The notes: generated from the sequence alone by a model not told the origin. Shown: positions 45,132 through 57,276, numbered from the stretch's first letter. The stretch is 64,000 nt of DNA from Symbiodinium natans (GCA_905221605.1 CAJNDS010001313.1:62001-126000), one strand, 5' to 3'. Numbers and translations: made by a program.

Positions 45132-47949
45132 CTCGATCTCGCGATCAATCTGGCTCCAATCCCGCTTTGACTTTGAGGAGGTGGGATAAGCTGGCCTCAA
45201 ACACTCGACATGACGTTGCCACATCGATGCGAGGGGAAGGCGGATGCCCTGCACAGCCTGCAGGGGATGCTGAGGATGCAACTGGTCCGGTGGTATCTCC
45301 AAAACCGCTTCCGCTTCCTTCCTTCCAGTAGGACAGCACCCCGACAAATTCAGGCGGTTCAATCGAGCCTGCTGAGACCCACAAAAGACGGCTGCCAGAG
45401 CTTTAGGTAGCTTGGTTTGCATCCACCTGCGGTTCATTCCGGGGTACATCACCACCTTAGTTCGAACTGACTTGCTCGGCAGAAGCCTCTCCAAGTCTTT
45501 CCAATGCAGGCTGACATTCTGCTTCTCAAGCGTCACCTGAAGGGAGCACATCGTGTCAGACAAATCGATGGTCCCATGGCACAGCCGCAGGGTTTGGCAT
45601 AAATTCCTGCAACGAAAGAATTCTTCTGAAACCGAGTCGACCTCTGAGCCAGGACATGTGTACTTGGATACAGAGTGCCGCGCTTCAACTTTCACCTTCG
45701 AAACCTGCAGACGTGAACACGACATGAAGCAGGGCTACCGGCTGGCTCTCGTCGAACAAAACAAGCAATGCAGCAAGACAACTCAAACCACCCGCTGTGA
45801 TTCTCCAGCTGGATCAGAGATGAATACCTAGAAACCCTAGCTTGACACAGGGCAAGGCACAACCAAACGCGCACATGTTGTGCCACGGCACGATCAGACG
45901 CGAAGGGGAAGGGGAAGGGGAAGGGGAAGGGGAAGGGGAAGAGACAGAATAGAGAGAAGAGAGAGAAGAAACGTACTGGACGCGACACGAGCAGAGAGAG
46001 AGAGAGAGAGAAGAAAAAAAAACATCGGGAAAGAGCTGCTGGTGAGCATCACTTCGGACTCGGCCCTAGATGCTTTCCAAGCAAAGGGCCATGCAACTAA
46101 ACGTGACGACGAAGGAGCATAGCTGCACCTACCGTGTCTGTGCCGGCTGGAGGCTTACAGGTGCTTGCGGGTGTTCACACGCCCAGGCATCAAGAGGCAA
46201 AGACGCATGGACACTAAGGCGAGCATACAGGCAAAAGCCTGGCAGAGAATGGCAAGGAGACAAGCACAGTCTCACACAGACGGACAAACAGATGCCGCAC
46301 TCCCTGCTTCACTTGATTCGGAATCTACTGTTTTGGCCCTAAACCAGCTGGCCTCAACCTTGCATCCTGCAGGATTGATAGAGTCGAAGAGATCCTCGGT
46401 CACGGGTTGGGGCTCGACTCTCACACGATCTCATTGCTTGCTGGACAGATTGGACACAGCAAGCGCAGCAGAACAGCCACGGGCCACGGAACGCGAGGCC
46501 CGCCTAAACGGAAACCACTACCTACGAATCTCAAGTCTTGGGTACAGTACCTGATGCAATTTCCGATGTTTAAAAGCACCGCCTGCGCTCCTGGAAGATC
46601 CGACGGCACTTCGGCTTAGAAGCCCTTCGACTCACGCACAATCACACAATGGGCCCATGATGCCCATGTATCCCCATGAGATTCCCCATGTCTCTGCAGG
46701 GCCATGGGCCCTTGTCGGCCTTCGTGTGTCTTGGTACATCTCGAAGGCAGGTGCTGGAGCAAGTGCCGCCCATTTACAGCACAAGAACTGTTCCCACGCG
46801 CTGCATGCGAAGGTTTCAAGATGGTTTTTGGCGCAGGGGAGCAGGCAGAAAACAACTGATCACACAGGAAGGTGCCCGCAAAGCTGTGGCGAATGCTGAT
46901 GTTGGAAGCCGTCGGGAAACAGGGTCCAGTGCCAAAATCTGGCGAGTCCAGTGGCGCCCTCCAATTTTAGGATGCGCCAATGCTGTGATTTGCGGCCCTC
47001 AGATGCTCCGAACACGCGCGAATACTGCGACTTGAGTGACGCACTGTAGCATTTGGAAACTTTGACGACACTCTGACAGCAGCCCAGAAGCAGAGCACTT
47101 GAGATCTAAACTGTAGTCTTTTTTGGAGGAAAGGCCCAACGATCACAATAACACTTTCAGACTACAACACGAACACAAAGCTTAGAAAAATCCTCCAACG
47201 AAGTTTGCATCTGTTCTGGTTTCGGCCCTCAGGCTTGGCTGCACCTGTTCGGGCTCGAGGGTCTAGCCTTTGGGCATGTAGCAACATGTGGTGCAATAAG
47301 CCCTGATGAGCCTGTGTGCATCAAACCTTGTCATCACATGAGACTCTGTCTTGATGCCATGGTTTGCCCTTGTAGAGTCCCGCGGAACTGATCGTCAAAA
47401 CTACGGGCTGGACCAAATTCAGCTGGTACTCCTCATCTGTGGACCTCAGCTTGGTTTCCTGCTTGCATTCGAATGGGGGGCCCCATCACAGTTTCCATGC
47501 TTCTGAGATGTGCTTTGGGATATAATTACTGTCACATCTGCAAGGGTTGAATTTTGGGAGTATGAGCCTGACTATCACCAGGCGTGACACTTGCAACCTC
47601 CTAGGTGGACTTGCCGCATGTGAGAGGGTGGCCCAGGAAGTGGGAAGACCACCGAGATCTCCTGGCCGTTGGCTGTGCATTCGTTCAGGCTGCTGCTGCT
47701 CAGGAAGACTCCAGGTTGCTGTTTAGCTTCAGCTGCCTTCTCCTGGAAGTCTGTTCTGCAACGCTCCTGGCAAACAGGCAAGCTATGACAAGCTATGATA
47801 CGACTGGACTCCTCGTATCACCATTTATCACCCAGCTCAACACGTCAGCACCGGCGCACAGCGGATGTGAAGCCGCACATCCATTCAGCCAGGCCTGATC
47901 CACGCCCTTGGCGAAGAGTGTTATGAACACGTGGGTGTTGCTCTGGTAC
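45132..47949 (-). CDS. SGT1: SGT1 co-chaperone, CS-domain exons
   Basis: Four minus-strand exons. 47895-47949: YQSNTHVFITLFAKGVDQ, first strands of the CS (p23-like, HSP90-binding) domain. About 47600-47661: EISVVFPLPGPPSHMRQVHL. 45487-45536: VTLEKQNVSLHWKDLE, last CS strands. 45132-45195: PAYPTSSKSKRDWSQIDREI, the linker before SGS. Lengths and phases fit: the third exon ends in phase 2 and the fourth supplies the single base completing Arg. The last exon ends in phase 0 at a GT donor and joins directly to the exon at 29.3 kb, giving a 15.8-kb intron. A CS piece between 47.6 and 45.5 kb is unassigned. No TPR domain was found upstream up to the kinase gene, so a short SGT1 or missed exons are both possible. 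Confidence 0.85.
45900..46020. repeat. (AAGGGG)n and (GA)n purine repeats
   Basis: Seven GAAGGG units at 45902-45943, then GA-rich sequence to 46020. SGT1 intron. Confidence 0.9.
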
Positions 47950-47959
47950 CTGGTCTGTC

Positions 47960-50600
47960 GCAGAACCAGGTAGCACAAGCACATCTGCGGCCGATTGTCG
48001 ACATGCACTCTGGCTGCGCAAAGAACCTCATCGAAACCTGAAAATGTCTGAAGGGCAAGGGCCAAGGGCTTTTGACCCCTAAACTAAACCCGTCCCAGCA
48101 GACTGCGGCACCATTCCCGCTTGACCGGCTTCCGACCTCGATTGAATCTTAGCACAACAGCATCAACGCAAAGAGGTGCTTCGTGGCTGCTCAGATGTTG
48201 CGGTAAAAAATCAGCTCCTGTAGAAATTCGGTGCACTCCTGACACGTTCTGCAAACTGCGTTGGCATTCACTAGCATCACAACTCCGCAGGGCTCAGCTC
48301 AACACCTGAAATCGATAGCGGAGCTGATGCGTTCTGCACCTGCAGGATCGTGGTGAGATGTGGTATGTGCTTGAGACGGAACGGACCGATCTATACAGAC
48401 ATAAGACTTGTCAAAAGCGACAAATATGCAGAGCGACATCTCAATTCTAGACTCCTCTCCCACAGCCTCCGTCTGCACGGCCTCTGCCGGCGGCGCTTTC
48501 CTTAAGACTCCACGGCTCTCTGCATGGCTCTGCAGCTGGAAGTGCTGGGTTCGTGACTCAGCAGCTCGTGAAGCCTCAGCTCGTGAAGCCTCGGCTCGTG
48601 AAGCCTCGGCTTGCGAAAGCGCCGATCGCATGGAAGCACTACTTCAGCATCTCTTCCTATATGTCTTGCGGCCGACCAAGGGCTGAAAGCACTCCTATGC
48701 AAGCTCAAAGGCCCGGTATGGCCACACAAGCACATAGAAGCTTTCAGCTCTCCAGTTTGCAGCGCGCAAGAAACCATTGCTAAACCAAAGCAGCTAGTAG
48801 TCTGCAGTCTGGTGGTGCAACCCCCTGATCGTGAAGGCTGCATCTTATAAGATCAAGAACGGGCGAGGCCATTGCGCAGCTGAGCGACAGATGACGCAGC
48901 AGGTGTGGGCGCGTCCTTTGATGCCTGTCGCAGTTTGACGAATCAACCCCGTCACTACAGGCTTCAATATCAAGGGTCATGGCCCTTCCGGACATCGCGC
49001 TTTTTTTTCGCGCCGACGCGCCCCAAGAGCCACTCTTGAAGTTTGACATCACTTGTCGGTGAAGAAATCGCCACCATGTACTTAGGTAGTCTTGCCGTGT
49101 GTTGGCGCCACTTCTTCACGGGCCCAAAACCTGCAGTTGACGGGAACCAATTGCCGATTACATGACGTCTTCTATCTCTTCATGCACAAACGATACCTAC
49201 TCAACAGTAACCATTCAAAGGCGGGGTGCAGCCTGAATGGGTCCAAACTACACACTCCTCGACACGATAAGTAGTAGAACTACAGCAACGTGCAAGCAGT
49301 TGAGCTGAGAGACAGGTGCCCCCCGAGCATCTGAGGACATCTAAAGGCGTCGCTTCAGACACGGGCGCCGCACCCATATCAAAACAAACTACCCGTTGTT
49401 ATCGCACAGAAGAAGCAGTGGGTACTGCCAGAGATGGATGATATGAGGAGCTGCATGCCACATTGATGCATCTTGCAACAGCCTTGAACAGGGTGGATAA
49501 CAACGGCTTCTTGAATCCTGGATCTGCGCAGTCTCTCGAAGATTCCAACTTGCTCTCTTTGAAAAGCCGGCCGAAATGAGGGCACAAGAGCATCTGAGCT
49601 ACACTGCTAAAGGAAAGATGGAATCGTCGATCCTCCGGCGATCTGGCTGGAGAGTGATGCAATTATTTGTGAGCAAACCCCCTGGCCAGCTTAGTGTGGC
49701 TACCACGCACAACGAGCCTGACATAGCCTGACGTTCTGCATTCCTACCTTCATCATTTCATCCAACAAGGAATTTAAACAGCCGCTTCCCTGTGTTATAA
49801 AAAGCTTTCAACTACTGGAAGAATCTGGACGGTCAGCCTCGCCGCAGGGCTCCCCAAGTCTCAGGGAGGTGTGCAACAAGAACCGGGCGGCAGTGGGCAG
49901 CAAGCCCACCACAGAGCCCGGAGAGCTAAAATGGGAAAACTTCTGAGGTTTCTCGGTCAGATGCAAATGTCCTCGCGGCAGAGTTCACCCATGACTACCT
50001 ATGACTATACACTCAACTCTTCCTGGGCGCGAGTACTAGGGGTACGGCGAGGGGACTGTTGAAATTCTTGAAGCTTGTGCTCCGTGCCAGGGAACCCAGA
50101 AGTACGTTCCTTATCTATGGGTCGATGGCCTCATCAGCAGCTACGGTTCAGGTACGTGCACGACAAGTCTCCTCCGATTTGTCGACGGGTGCATACAGAG
50201 TGGGGTCATGCCTTGGTTGCAGGAGAGACTGAAGGTGTGCTGCCAAAGCTGCCCAGAATCCCCTAAATTTACTAAGGCTACTGGGCACTTTTCATGCAGT
50301 AATCCCAGGTTCACTCACACAAACACACAGAAACACCAAGACCTGATTGACTTTCAACATCTTTCAATGAGAGCGATTGCTTGTACAAGGAGCTCAAGGG
50401 TGAAACAGCAGTCGGGCTCGACGTCGACGCCAACCTGCACATCTCGCTTCAGGAAGGGTCTGCTTGCGTATGCCTGGCTGCTTGATCCAGATCGTGCCCG
50501 ACGAGTTCAAAGCCCGCACGAACACCTCCTGATTTCGAACACGTCCCTGCTGCTAACTTGAAGGCCAACATCGTCAGCATCTGAAGGTCATCCACAACCC
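47960..50600. other. Region between the SGT1 CS exons and the end of the kinase gene; no gene recognised
   Basis: This is where an SGT1 TPR domain and start codon would be expected, but I could not identify TPR exons. A minus-strand stretch at 47970-48060 (GFDEVLCAARVHVDNRPQMC) looks coding and may be an SGT1 exon; this is unproven. It also holds a short tandem repeat at 48.56 kb. Confidence 0.3.
48556..48620. repeat. 15-bp tandem repeat, 3-4 copies
   Basis: Unit GCTCGTGAAGCCTCG repeated with few changes. Both strands stay open through it, but no gene is recognised. Confidence 0.8.
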
Positions 50601-50638
50601 ATTAGAGATACTCGAAAATCGCAAGAAAACACTCCGAC

Positions 50639-53600
50639 CTGAGGGATGTCAACCTCCGGACGGAAAGGGCTCGGCAATGTGCGTGCGCGAAGCGATTGAA
50701 AGTTGAACTTTTGCAACCTGGCGGCAGGAAGCTCTCTCAATGCAGAGCAGCAGGCTCGTGAAGCGATTGATGACCCACGACTCTTACAGCCCTCCAACAG
50801 GGCCGCGGTGAAGAGGGTGACAGAGACATCCCGTAAAATCCCTCGCCTGAACATGTCATGACTTTGCACTGCCCGTGCTCCGCCGCTGCATCCAAGTCTG
50901 TCCGGACAGCGGCGCAGCAGATCCTGCGACTAAACTCCAAGAGCGCCATATGCGATCGGCACACCAGGCACCTAACAGAGTCTTACCGTTTTACCTGGGA
51001 AAGAGCCGTCTCAACACCTCTTCGCAGTTTTCCCAACCGCGGTCCTGGACGAAACCTTTGGATTTGCCTCACGTGATCGTGACTGCACGAAAGCAGGCAG
51101 CAACATGATGCCCACTCACTGTCTTTCTGCCGAAGTCCTACCATGCTTTCCGGCCTGGCAGCCATTGGCCCAGACAAGTCTATTGTAAAGCCTGTAAAGT
51201 CTTGCTCGAACCAAGGCACTGGGGAAGTGGAAGGGGAAACAGATGCCATCCTGCCAAGAAGCGAAGAAGCTGAGTGTCCCGTGACAACCGGCACGTTTGC
51301 GTGAGCAGGAGCTGAGCTGCCAGACTCTGTCAGAGGATCCTAACCGGTCCTAACCAAAACCTGACATGATACTTGGCCGACATATCGTGACATGTCTAGA
51401 CCATTCCCATGTTGCAGAGTCTCAGAGGCTTCTGGCTCCTGCATAGCCTCCTCCTGGCTCCGACGGATTGCCAGAAGCCGCGCCTGCTGGGAATCCGGGC
51501 TGAGGCTTACCCCGTGCAACCGGGACCTGTGAAAGAATGCGAACTCGAACGCGAACAGAAACTCGCTGACCGCACTAGCGTTCTCACACGAGCTTATGTG
51601 GTTTTTCGATGTTTTTCGCATGCACGCGACGCAGGTGCCGAGAAAAGTGCCACGTTGCCGTCCCGAAGAGAACTATCAGCAAATGAACTTTCAAGGATTT
51701 TCAAGGGTTCAGGTGTGCGGAAACCCACGTCTGGAGCTCGGCAACTGAACCCTGTGCAGTCTCTGAACATTTTCGTCTGCCATCTCCAACTCCAAACACG
51801 AAGCTTCGAACAATGTCGTAGCCACAGCTACGAGAAGCCCCTTCGCAACTGTCTAATGAAAAACCATGAAGAGCCCCAGGCCATGGGATCTGCAATGCCC
51901 TCGTCGTGGAAGGGCGTCTGGCCCGCAAGTAGCTCCTTAAAGGAGTCGGTCTTTTTCATCCAACAAAAACGAAACAGTAGGTGGTCGAGGCCGATACGAG
52001 CTTCTGGCTAGACGAGTGGGTGGCTCGTGAGCTGCTGGTGAGGGGATGTTTTGGGTAAGAGCAGGTAAGCAGTTGGTGAGATCAAACCGGGTTGAAGCTT
52101 GGCAAACCTTCGTAGCACTTAGACTGTTAGGGCCGTCAGGGAAGTTCGCCCTGCAGGAAGGCTCATAAGCGGATTGGGAGCGAAATGGCAGGAAGCCTGT
52201 AAGTGACTTGCAAGCGGGTCGTGAGTGGCTCGTATTTGCAAGGGGCGTGCCGGAGGCAGAAAACCGGAGCCGCAGAAGCCGCTCCGCGGGCAACCGGATC
52301 TTATGTAGCCTCTCCCTCACAATTCCTTGTCCAATCATTGCTGCGGTCAAGGCAACTGCTCTAAGGCATTTATTTAATGAGGTGGCCTTATCATCATGTA
52401 AGATTCCACACTCCAAGACCGCCCCTCACAATACCTTGCATCTGCTTCAACGTGTGACACCACTGTCAAGCGGGTCAACTCTTTTCCGCCACCTTCTTGC
52501 CACGCTCGGCTGTCCGAGGCCAAAGTAACTCACAGGTGCCTCCCCCAGACCTTTGGAGGCGCAAGCGGCCAAGGCGGCGCAAATGTGCAGCCGCCCAAGT
52601 CCGGGCCAACCTCATCGAGAGGGGCGGCGTGATGCGCGAGCCGGCGCCCATGTAGGTCAGCTCGCCCACTCGCGGACCCCAGGTGTCATCACCCAGCAAC
52701 CAGTCCACCCGAAGCTCATCAAGACCTGCAGTCTGACAGATGCGTTCAGATGCGTCACGGATGAAGGGCCAGGAAGATCGCAGCACCTCCTGCAGTTTGT
52801 TCAGCAGCTTCGTAGAAGGATGACGCCCATAGCAGCGGTCCAGGGACTTGCAGCGAACTTGACCGCGCGCCACCAGGTCCTGGAAGTCCCAGAATTGGAT
52901 AGCACCACTGCTGAGTACCCAGAGTGGAGCAGGATGGGTGTTCAACGTGGCGCCCACCACGCAACCAAAGAGAACCTGGACCTTCAGCTCCATCGGTGCA
53001 TCGCGGCCACGGGGCCCCCCCTGTTCCTCCCTTTTCGGTACTAAAATGGAATAGAGTGGTTGCAAGATGGCCCCACGGGGTACTTGGGAAAGCTGCCAGC
53101 ATTCCTTCTCCCAAGACCTGTCTTCGGCACGGAGGGCGTCCTCAAGACTTCGAAGCAGCTGAGCACGATCTGTGTCTTGTGGTTGCGGCCACAGACTCAC
53201 AAAGCACGAGTTGGCACCGTGCCGTGGCTTCACAACTAGAGCCTCCCCTCGTTCCGCGCGCTCGACAAAAGCGGCTTTCAAGGCCTCTTCTTGCTCCTGA
53301 TGGCCCGCTGCGGCGTGGGCTAGCACAGGCAGGTGCAGGGTGTGACCCAAGAGCTCCGCAACCTTGTGAACCTGCTCCAGCTTGTCATCGAGCCAGATCA
53401 GCTCAGGGCGTCGGTGCTGCCAGGAGCTGGAAATCCGTTTGTACATGATGGCGTCCCACGTGTCATCCCGGCATTCGGGCCGTGATACTGCAAGACAAAC
53501 ATCTACGAGGTCTTCGGGGAGCTCGCATGCCGCAAGGAGCTCGTACCCCTCGGCTGCATCCAAAGCTCGAAGGAGGTCCGACTCGATCTGCTGTACAGCC

Positions 53601-56600
53601 TCCTCATACTGCAGATGCAGGAGATTTCCCGGAGGCGAGGAAGACATCGGCAAGCTGCTGACATCTTCTAGGTGCAGGGGCAGGCCCAGGACAACCATGT
53701 GCGCGTCGTCCATGAAAGCAGTGGCTTGTGCAGTCTGTCGTTGTGAAAGATTGATGCGTCATACAAAGGTTCAATAGTGTCTGCGCCATACGCGCATTCA
53801 ACATCATGCAACAGAGTTTTGGTTGCGCATGTCTGGTTTCGATATGCAGAGCTTGAGCCCTCTGCATGCGATGGTTTCCCAATTACAGCACAAAAGTCGT
53901 TGCATACATAGCCCAGTCACTTCCTGCGCAAAGGAGCCCTGCCCCAGTAATCTTCATGCAGATGAGCAGCATACACCATTACGCCCAGTGCCCACCAGTC
54001 CACGGCCATGTCGTGGTCGTGCGGATAGTCGATCACTTCAGGCGCCAGGTATTCTGGCGTGCCAGCTAAAGTGTTGGTTTTGTTGAGCACCTGGCCGGAA
54101 GGCTGCAAAACATCCACAGCATTCAAGCATGCGCTTGCACGCAGTATGTTGCGTTTAACCGTCGAGGCTTTTCTCTGACTCGAGCGTTGTTGTCTGACCT
54201 TCCGACTTGTTCTGCAACCCTACATTGAATTGGTTTCCTGCCGGAAGGTCCGCACTATGTGTGTACCCACGCATGAAACTGATGAGTCTTCCACAGGATG
54301 ACGACTCAATGCTACGCGAAGCCCCGAACTCTCAAAAGAAGCCATGACGCAAATCTCGCGAAACCCATGTCACATAGCTTCGCGTACCCGTGCCTTGGCT
54401 GGCGAGATGCTCAGAGTTTTTGGGCTGGGCAGGCATCATGTATTCAGAACTGCTCGCCTGTGTCTTTCTTGTTCTTTTGTTCTTTGTTCTTTCTTCCTTC
54501 CTTCCTTCCTTCCTTTCTTTCTTGTGGCTTTCTTTCTTTCTTGGGGCTTGCGGGCCGACACCCCCAATCTCTTCCATCCATCCATCCAGCGCTCCTGTGG
54601 GGAGGGCCGCCCGCAGGCCGTAGGCGAGCGGCCACCGAGTCTGTGTGTGAGACATTGTGCCTGCCCCAGAACCCCACCCCCCAAGCTCTCAGTCTGGCTC
54701 TTCCCTTCTTCCGTCGCACTGGGCTTGAGGGAGTGCGGGAGCCCTCCCCCGTGCGCAGGGCGCGCCCGGATGGTCTCAGGTGCGTGTGAAAATGGCATGA
54801 TGGAGGCAGGAGGCTCAAGACTGTCCCCAACTCCTGCCCAGCCTTCACATACCTGGGTATTCACCCCTCGTTGCTCCATCTTGTGAAACAGCCAAATGGG
54901 CACCGCCGTGTACAATCTCCCCCTAGCACTAAGGTCGCAAAAGCCGCTTCTTGGCTAATTTGGTGACCACATGCCTTGACGTCGCCCCGGAGCCTGTTTC
55001 GAGGGGTCTGTACTGCTCTCTCTTCTCTCTCTCTCCCTCTCTCTCTCCGAGCCATAACGAAAAGAGATCTTTTCGAACTTACTGTGTTCGCAAGGCTTGT
55101 GTTCCAAGGTGTCCTACACATCATGGTACCAGTAGTCTTCGCGTTTGCGCAGACTACTGGCAGTCGTGCCTCTACAGACATCTGCTTCCGCCTGACTTGG
55201 GACCTGATCACGCCTCCCAATGCATGTGCTCCACCCTGCACGAAATATCACGACATGTGCTAACTTCTATAGGCCCCTGGACTCTACGTTGTCCCAAGCT
55301 GCTCATCCAGCATGGCGTTCTCCGGCTTGAGATCGCCTATTTGATGCACAGCAGCAGCGACACAGTGCATATTCACATGTGCGACTGAAGAAGGAGAGCT
55401 GAATCAACACTATGTGTACGCAACGACACTGGCTACCACGCGCATCCCAGTGGCGATGGACGATGGATCGTTCATGGAGGTGCTCCAAAGCCTGAGGCTG
55501 ATCGTGGGTCCTAGTCCTAAACCCAAAGAACATGTTAACCATTCGTTTCTGACCCTTGTCAGTGCATAGTGAAAGCTGCACTGCTCGCGCCAAGCCGGCT
55601 ACGACCATCAGGGCGAATTCGTCTAAACTTACTTAACCAAAATTCCGCTGATCCAGCTGCAGGTTCACCGAAGTTGCCTACTGCAAGGGACTGTGTTGTT
55701 CCCCCACCCAAGACGAAGACACACGTCTGATTCTTATGCAAGCCGTGAGGCCGCGATGATGCAGGCGGCGTAGAAGCTCGTCGCCGAGCCGCGCGGCATG
55801 TCCTCAAGGAAGACCTGCGCTCCAATTGGGATCTTCGGTCGGTACCCCGAAGGGGTTCGCTAGAACGAACATCGACTGGCCTGTGGGTGCGTGTGTAGCA
55901 GCTCCATGAGATTTCCCCCCAGTGCAACTTCCAGCAGCATGAAGATGTGCTGCTCGTCATATATCCTCGGCAACATGCGCCACATGCTCGTCAACGAATT
56001 GATCTACCTGCGATTAAGCACACATACTCATGGAGGCCAGAAGCGACGATGCCCAAGGCAAAGGTCAACTGCAATCCTCTTTGTGCTCCCGGCCATGCCC
56101 CGAGATTCGGGCAAGCATTGGGTTCCAACTATTTGCCACCAAGTTGCGTTCGATGGAGTCGGATGACAAACTTACCTTCGCCCAGCGTACGGGACACCCT
56201 ACTTTCTCCAAACCTCCACAAGAAGTCCTGGCACGTATTGTAGCCACGCCACTATCCAGCATGGACAGCAGTTCTCGCTCCCAGCGAACTTGCCGCACAA
56301 TTCCACTGCGCTCTATGTGCCCTTTTGACATCACCTTGTGGTCGACATGTCGGCAGGGTGTTGTTCGCATGCTCTGAAGTGCTTACATCCAAGGAAGCTT
56401 CAGGCAGTTCCAAGCTGATTCATGCTGCTCTGAGCTCCGTGCTTTCAGCGCGTAGTGCTTTTTCCGAATGGTATCCTGCGCTTTGCATGCGTTACCCGTT
56501 GCATCCACATGCAGTGATATGCAGTAGGGTGGAAAACAAGAAGTGCTTCCATCAAGAGTTTTTTCAGTAATTTTAGCCTTGCCAGCGGCAACAGTTCTCG

Positions 56601-56719
56601 AAATTTTGCCACGCCCAACAGCAGCTCTTTGCTGGGTCGGGAAGCGCTAGGGCTGGCAGACATTGGCTGGCGCCGTCCTCAACCAGGTAAACTTCACCAT
56701 AGGCGCCTCGACCCAGCAC
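50639..56719 (-). CDS. PKG-like AGC protein kinase, catalytic-domain exons
   Basis: Kinase domain spread over about eleven exons. 56674-56719: [15 protein letters not shown]. 56250-56334: [20 protein letters not shown]. 55881 to about 56000: [20 protein letters not shown]. 55752-55814: [20 protein letters not shown]. 55455-55491: [12 protein letters not shown]. 55294-55336: [13 protein letters not shown]. 53971-54090: [15 protein letters not shown], then [13 protein letters not shown]. 51448-51483: [12 protein letters not shown]. 51218-51250: [11 protein letters not shown]. About 51013-51044: RLGKLRRGV. 50639-50717: [20 protein letters not shown], the AGC C-tail. Order and phases agree, and four joins in a row are in frame with GC donors. 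The exons with the ATP-binding Lys, the DFG motif and the start of helix G are not located. Together with the cyclic-nucleotide modules upstream, this is a cGMP-dependent-kinase type, as in alveolates. Confidence 0.88.
52475..53713 (-). CDS. Intronless ATP-grasp (TupA-like) protein, 412 codons
   Basis: Longest credible open frame in the window, uninterrupted, starting [14 protein letters not shown]. An N-terminal region (1-85) is followed by a TupA-like ATP-grasp pattern: [10 protein letters not shown]...[19 protein letters not shown] (86-123), [13 protein letters not shown] (159-171) with the ATP-binding Lys162, [14 protein letters not shown] (241-254), and DELRVDWLL...GELTYMGAG (332-358) with acidic residues placed for Mg-ATP. 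The family ligates or modifies sugars and teichuronopeptides in bacteria; in eukaryotes the role is mostly unknown. The gene sits between kinase exons ending at 53971 and starting at 51483, on the same strand. Lack of introns, in contrast to all its neighbours, suggests a retrocopy or a recent transfer (inference). TupA-like is the best guess; ATP-grasp fold fairly likely. Confidence 0.7.
   Translation of the reverse strand: MDDAHMVVLGLPLHLEDVSSLPMSSSPPGNLLHLQYEEAVQQIESDLLRALDAAEGYELLAACELPEDLVDVCLAVSRPECRDDTWDAIMYKRISSSWQHRRPELIWLDDKLEQVHKVAELLGHTLHLPVLAHAAAGHQEQEEALKAAFVERAERGEALVVKPRHGANSCFVSLWPQPQDTDRAQLLRSLEDALRAEDRSWEKECWQLSQVPRGAILQPLYSILVPKREEQGGPRGRDAPMELKVQVLFGCVVGATLNTHPAPLWVLSSGAIQFWDFQDLVARGQVRCKSLDRCYGRHPSTKLLNKLQEVLRSSWPFIRDASERICQTAGLDELRVDWLLGDDTWGPRVGELTYMGAGSRITPPLSMRLARTWAAAHLRRLGRLRLQRSGGGTCELLWPRTAERGKKVAEKS
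54465..54800 (+). repeat. Pyrimidine-tract/GC-hairpin composite repeat, two modules
   Basis: CTTT/CCTT tracts (54475-54545), 'ccatccatcc', GGAGGGCCGCCCG at 54601, tail ACCGAGTCTGTGTGTGAGA at 54634-54652, then a second, looser module at 54700-54795. It lies in the kinase intron between the DLKPEN and GTPEYLAPE exons, in the region where the missing DFG exon should be. Confidence 0.65.
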
Positions 56720-57225
56720 CTGTAACCTCAAGATGATGCCGGATTTCATTTTAAATCTAAGGCTGGCCACGAAAAGGCTCTCTCCAATCAAGATGCTTGG
56801 TGTAGTTTTCAAGACTTCTGCCACCAACGCCTGGGGCAAACTGAATCCAAGTGTAGCAGCAGCCGAACATATTCCAAAAGTACATCTTCACAGCCAACGT
56901 CCCAGCCTCCAGATGACTGCGCCACAGCAAAATCCATATTGTTGGAGGCGACGACGCCGCTGGCAGCAGGGTTAAGTTAGAAAGTGAAGCAGGCATGAGA
57001 TTGGAACATCTGGATGAGGTGTGGGCAAGATCCAATTGGACAACTGGGGAAAGGGGCAACAACAGCACATTTGCAAAGGCTGGCATACTGTCGAATAGTT
57101 ACCTGGCCTTTCCGCATGCTCTGCTTTGAGCTTGCACCATTCTTCGATGTCTGCATGGATGTCCTCAGACATACTAGTGAGCATGCACATTGCCTCTGCG
57201 GGAGGCATCTCGAGGAAGAGAGAGG

Positions 57226-57276
57226 CTACAAGGAAGGGAGAAAGGGAGGAGGGAGGGAAGGAAGGAGGGAGGGACG
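57226..57276. repeat. (GGAGGGAA)n purine repeat
   Basis: Short GGGA/GGAA repeats in the kinase intron between the second cNMP-binding module and the glycine-loop exon. Confidence 0.8.

Noticed and set aside
45120-45725. 201-codon minus-strand frame taken as one exon
   Set aside because: Only two parts of it (45487-45536 and 45132-45195) match SGT1. The stretch between has the features of an intron (GC donor, AG acceptor, correct phases), so the open frame across it is chance.
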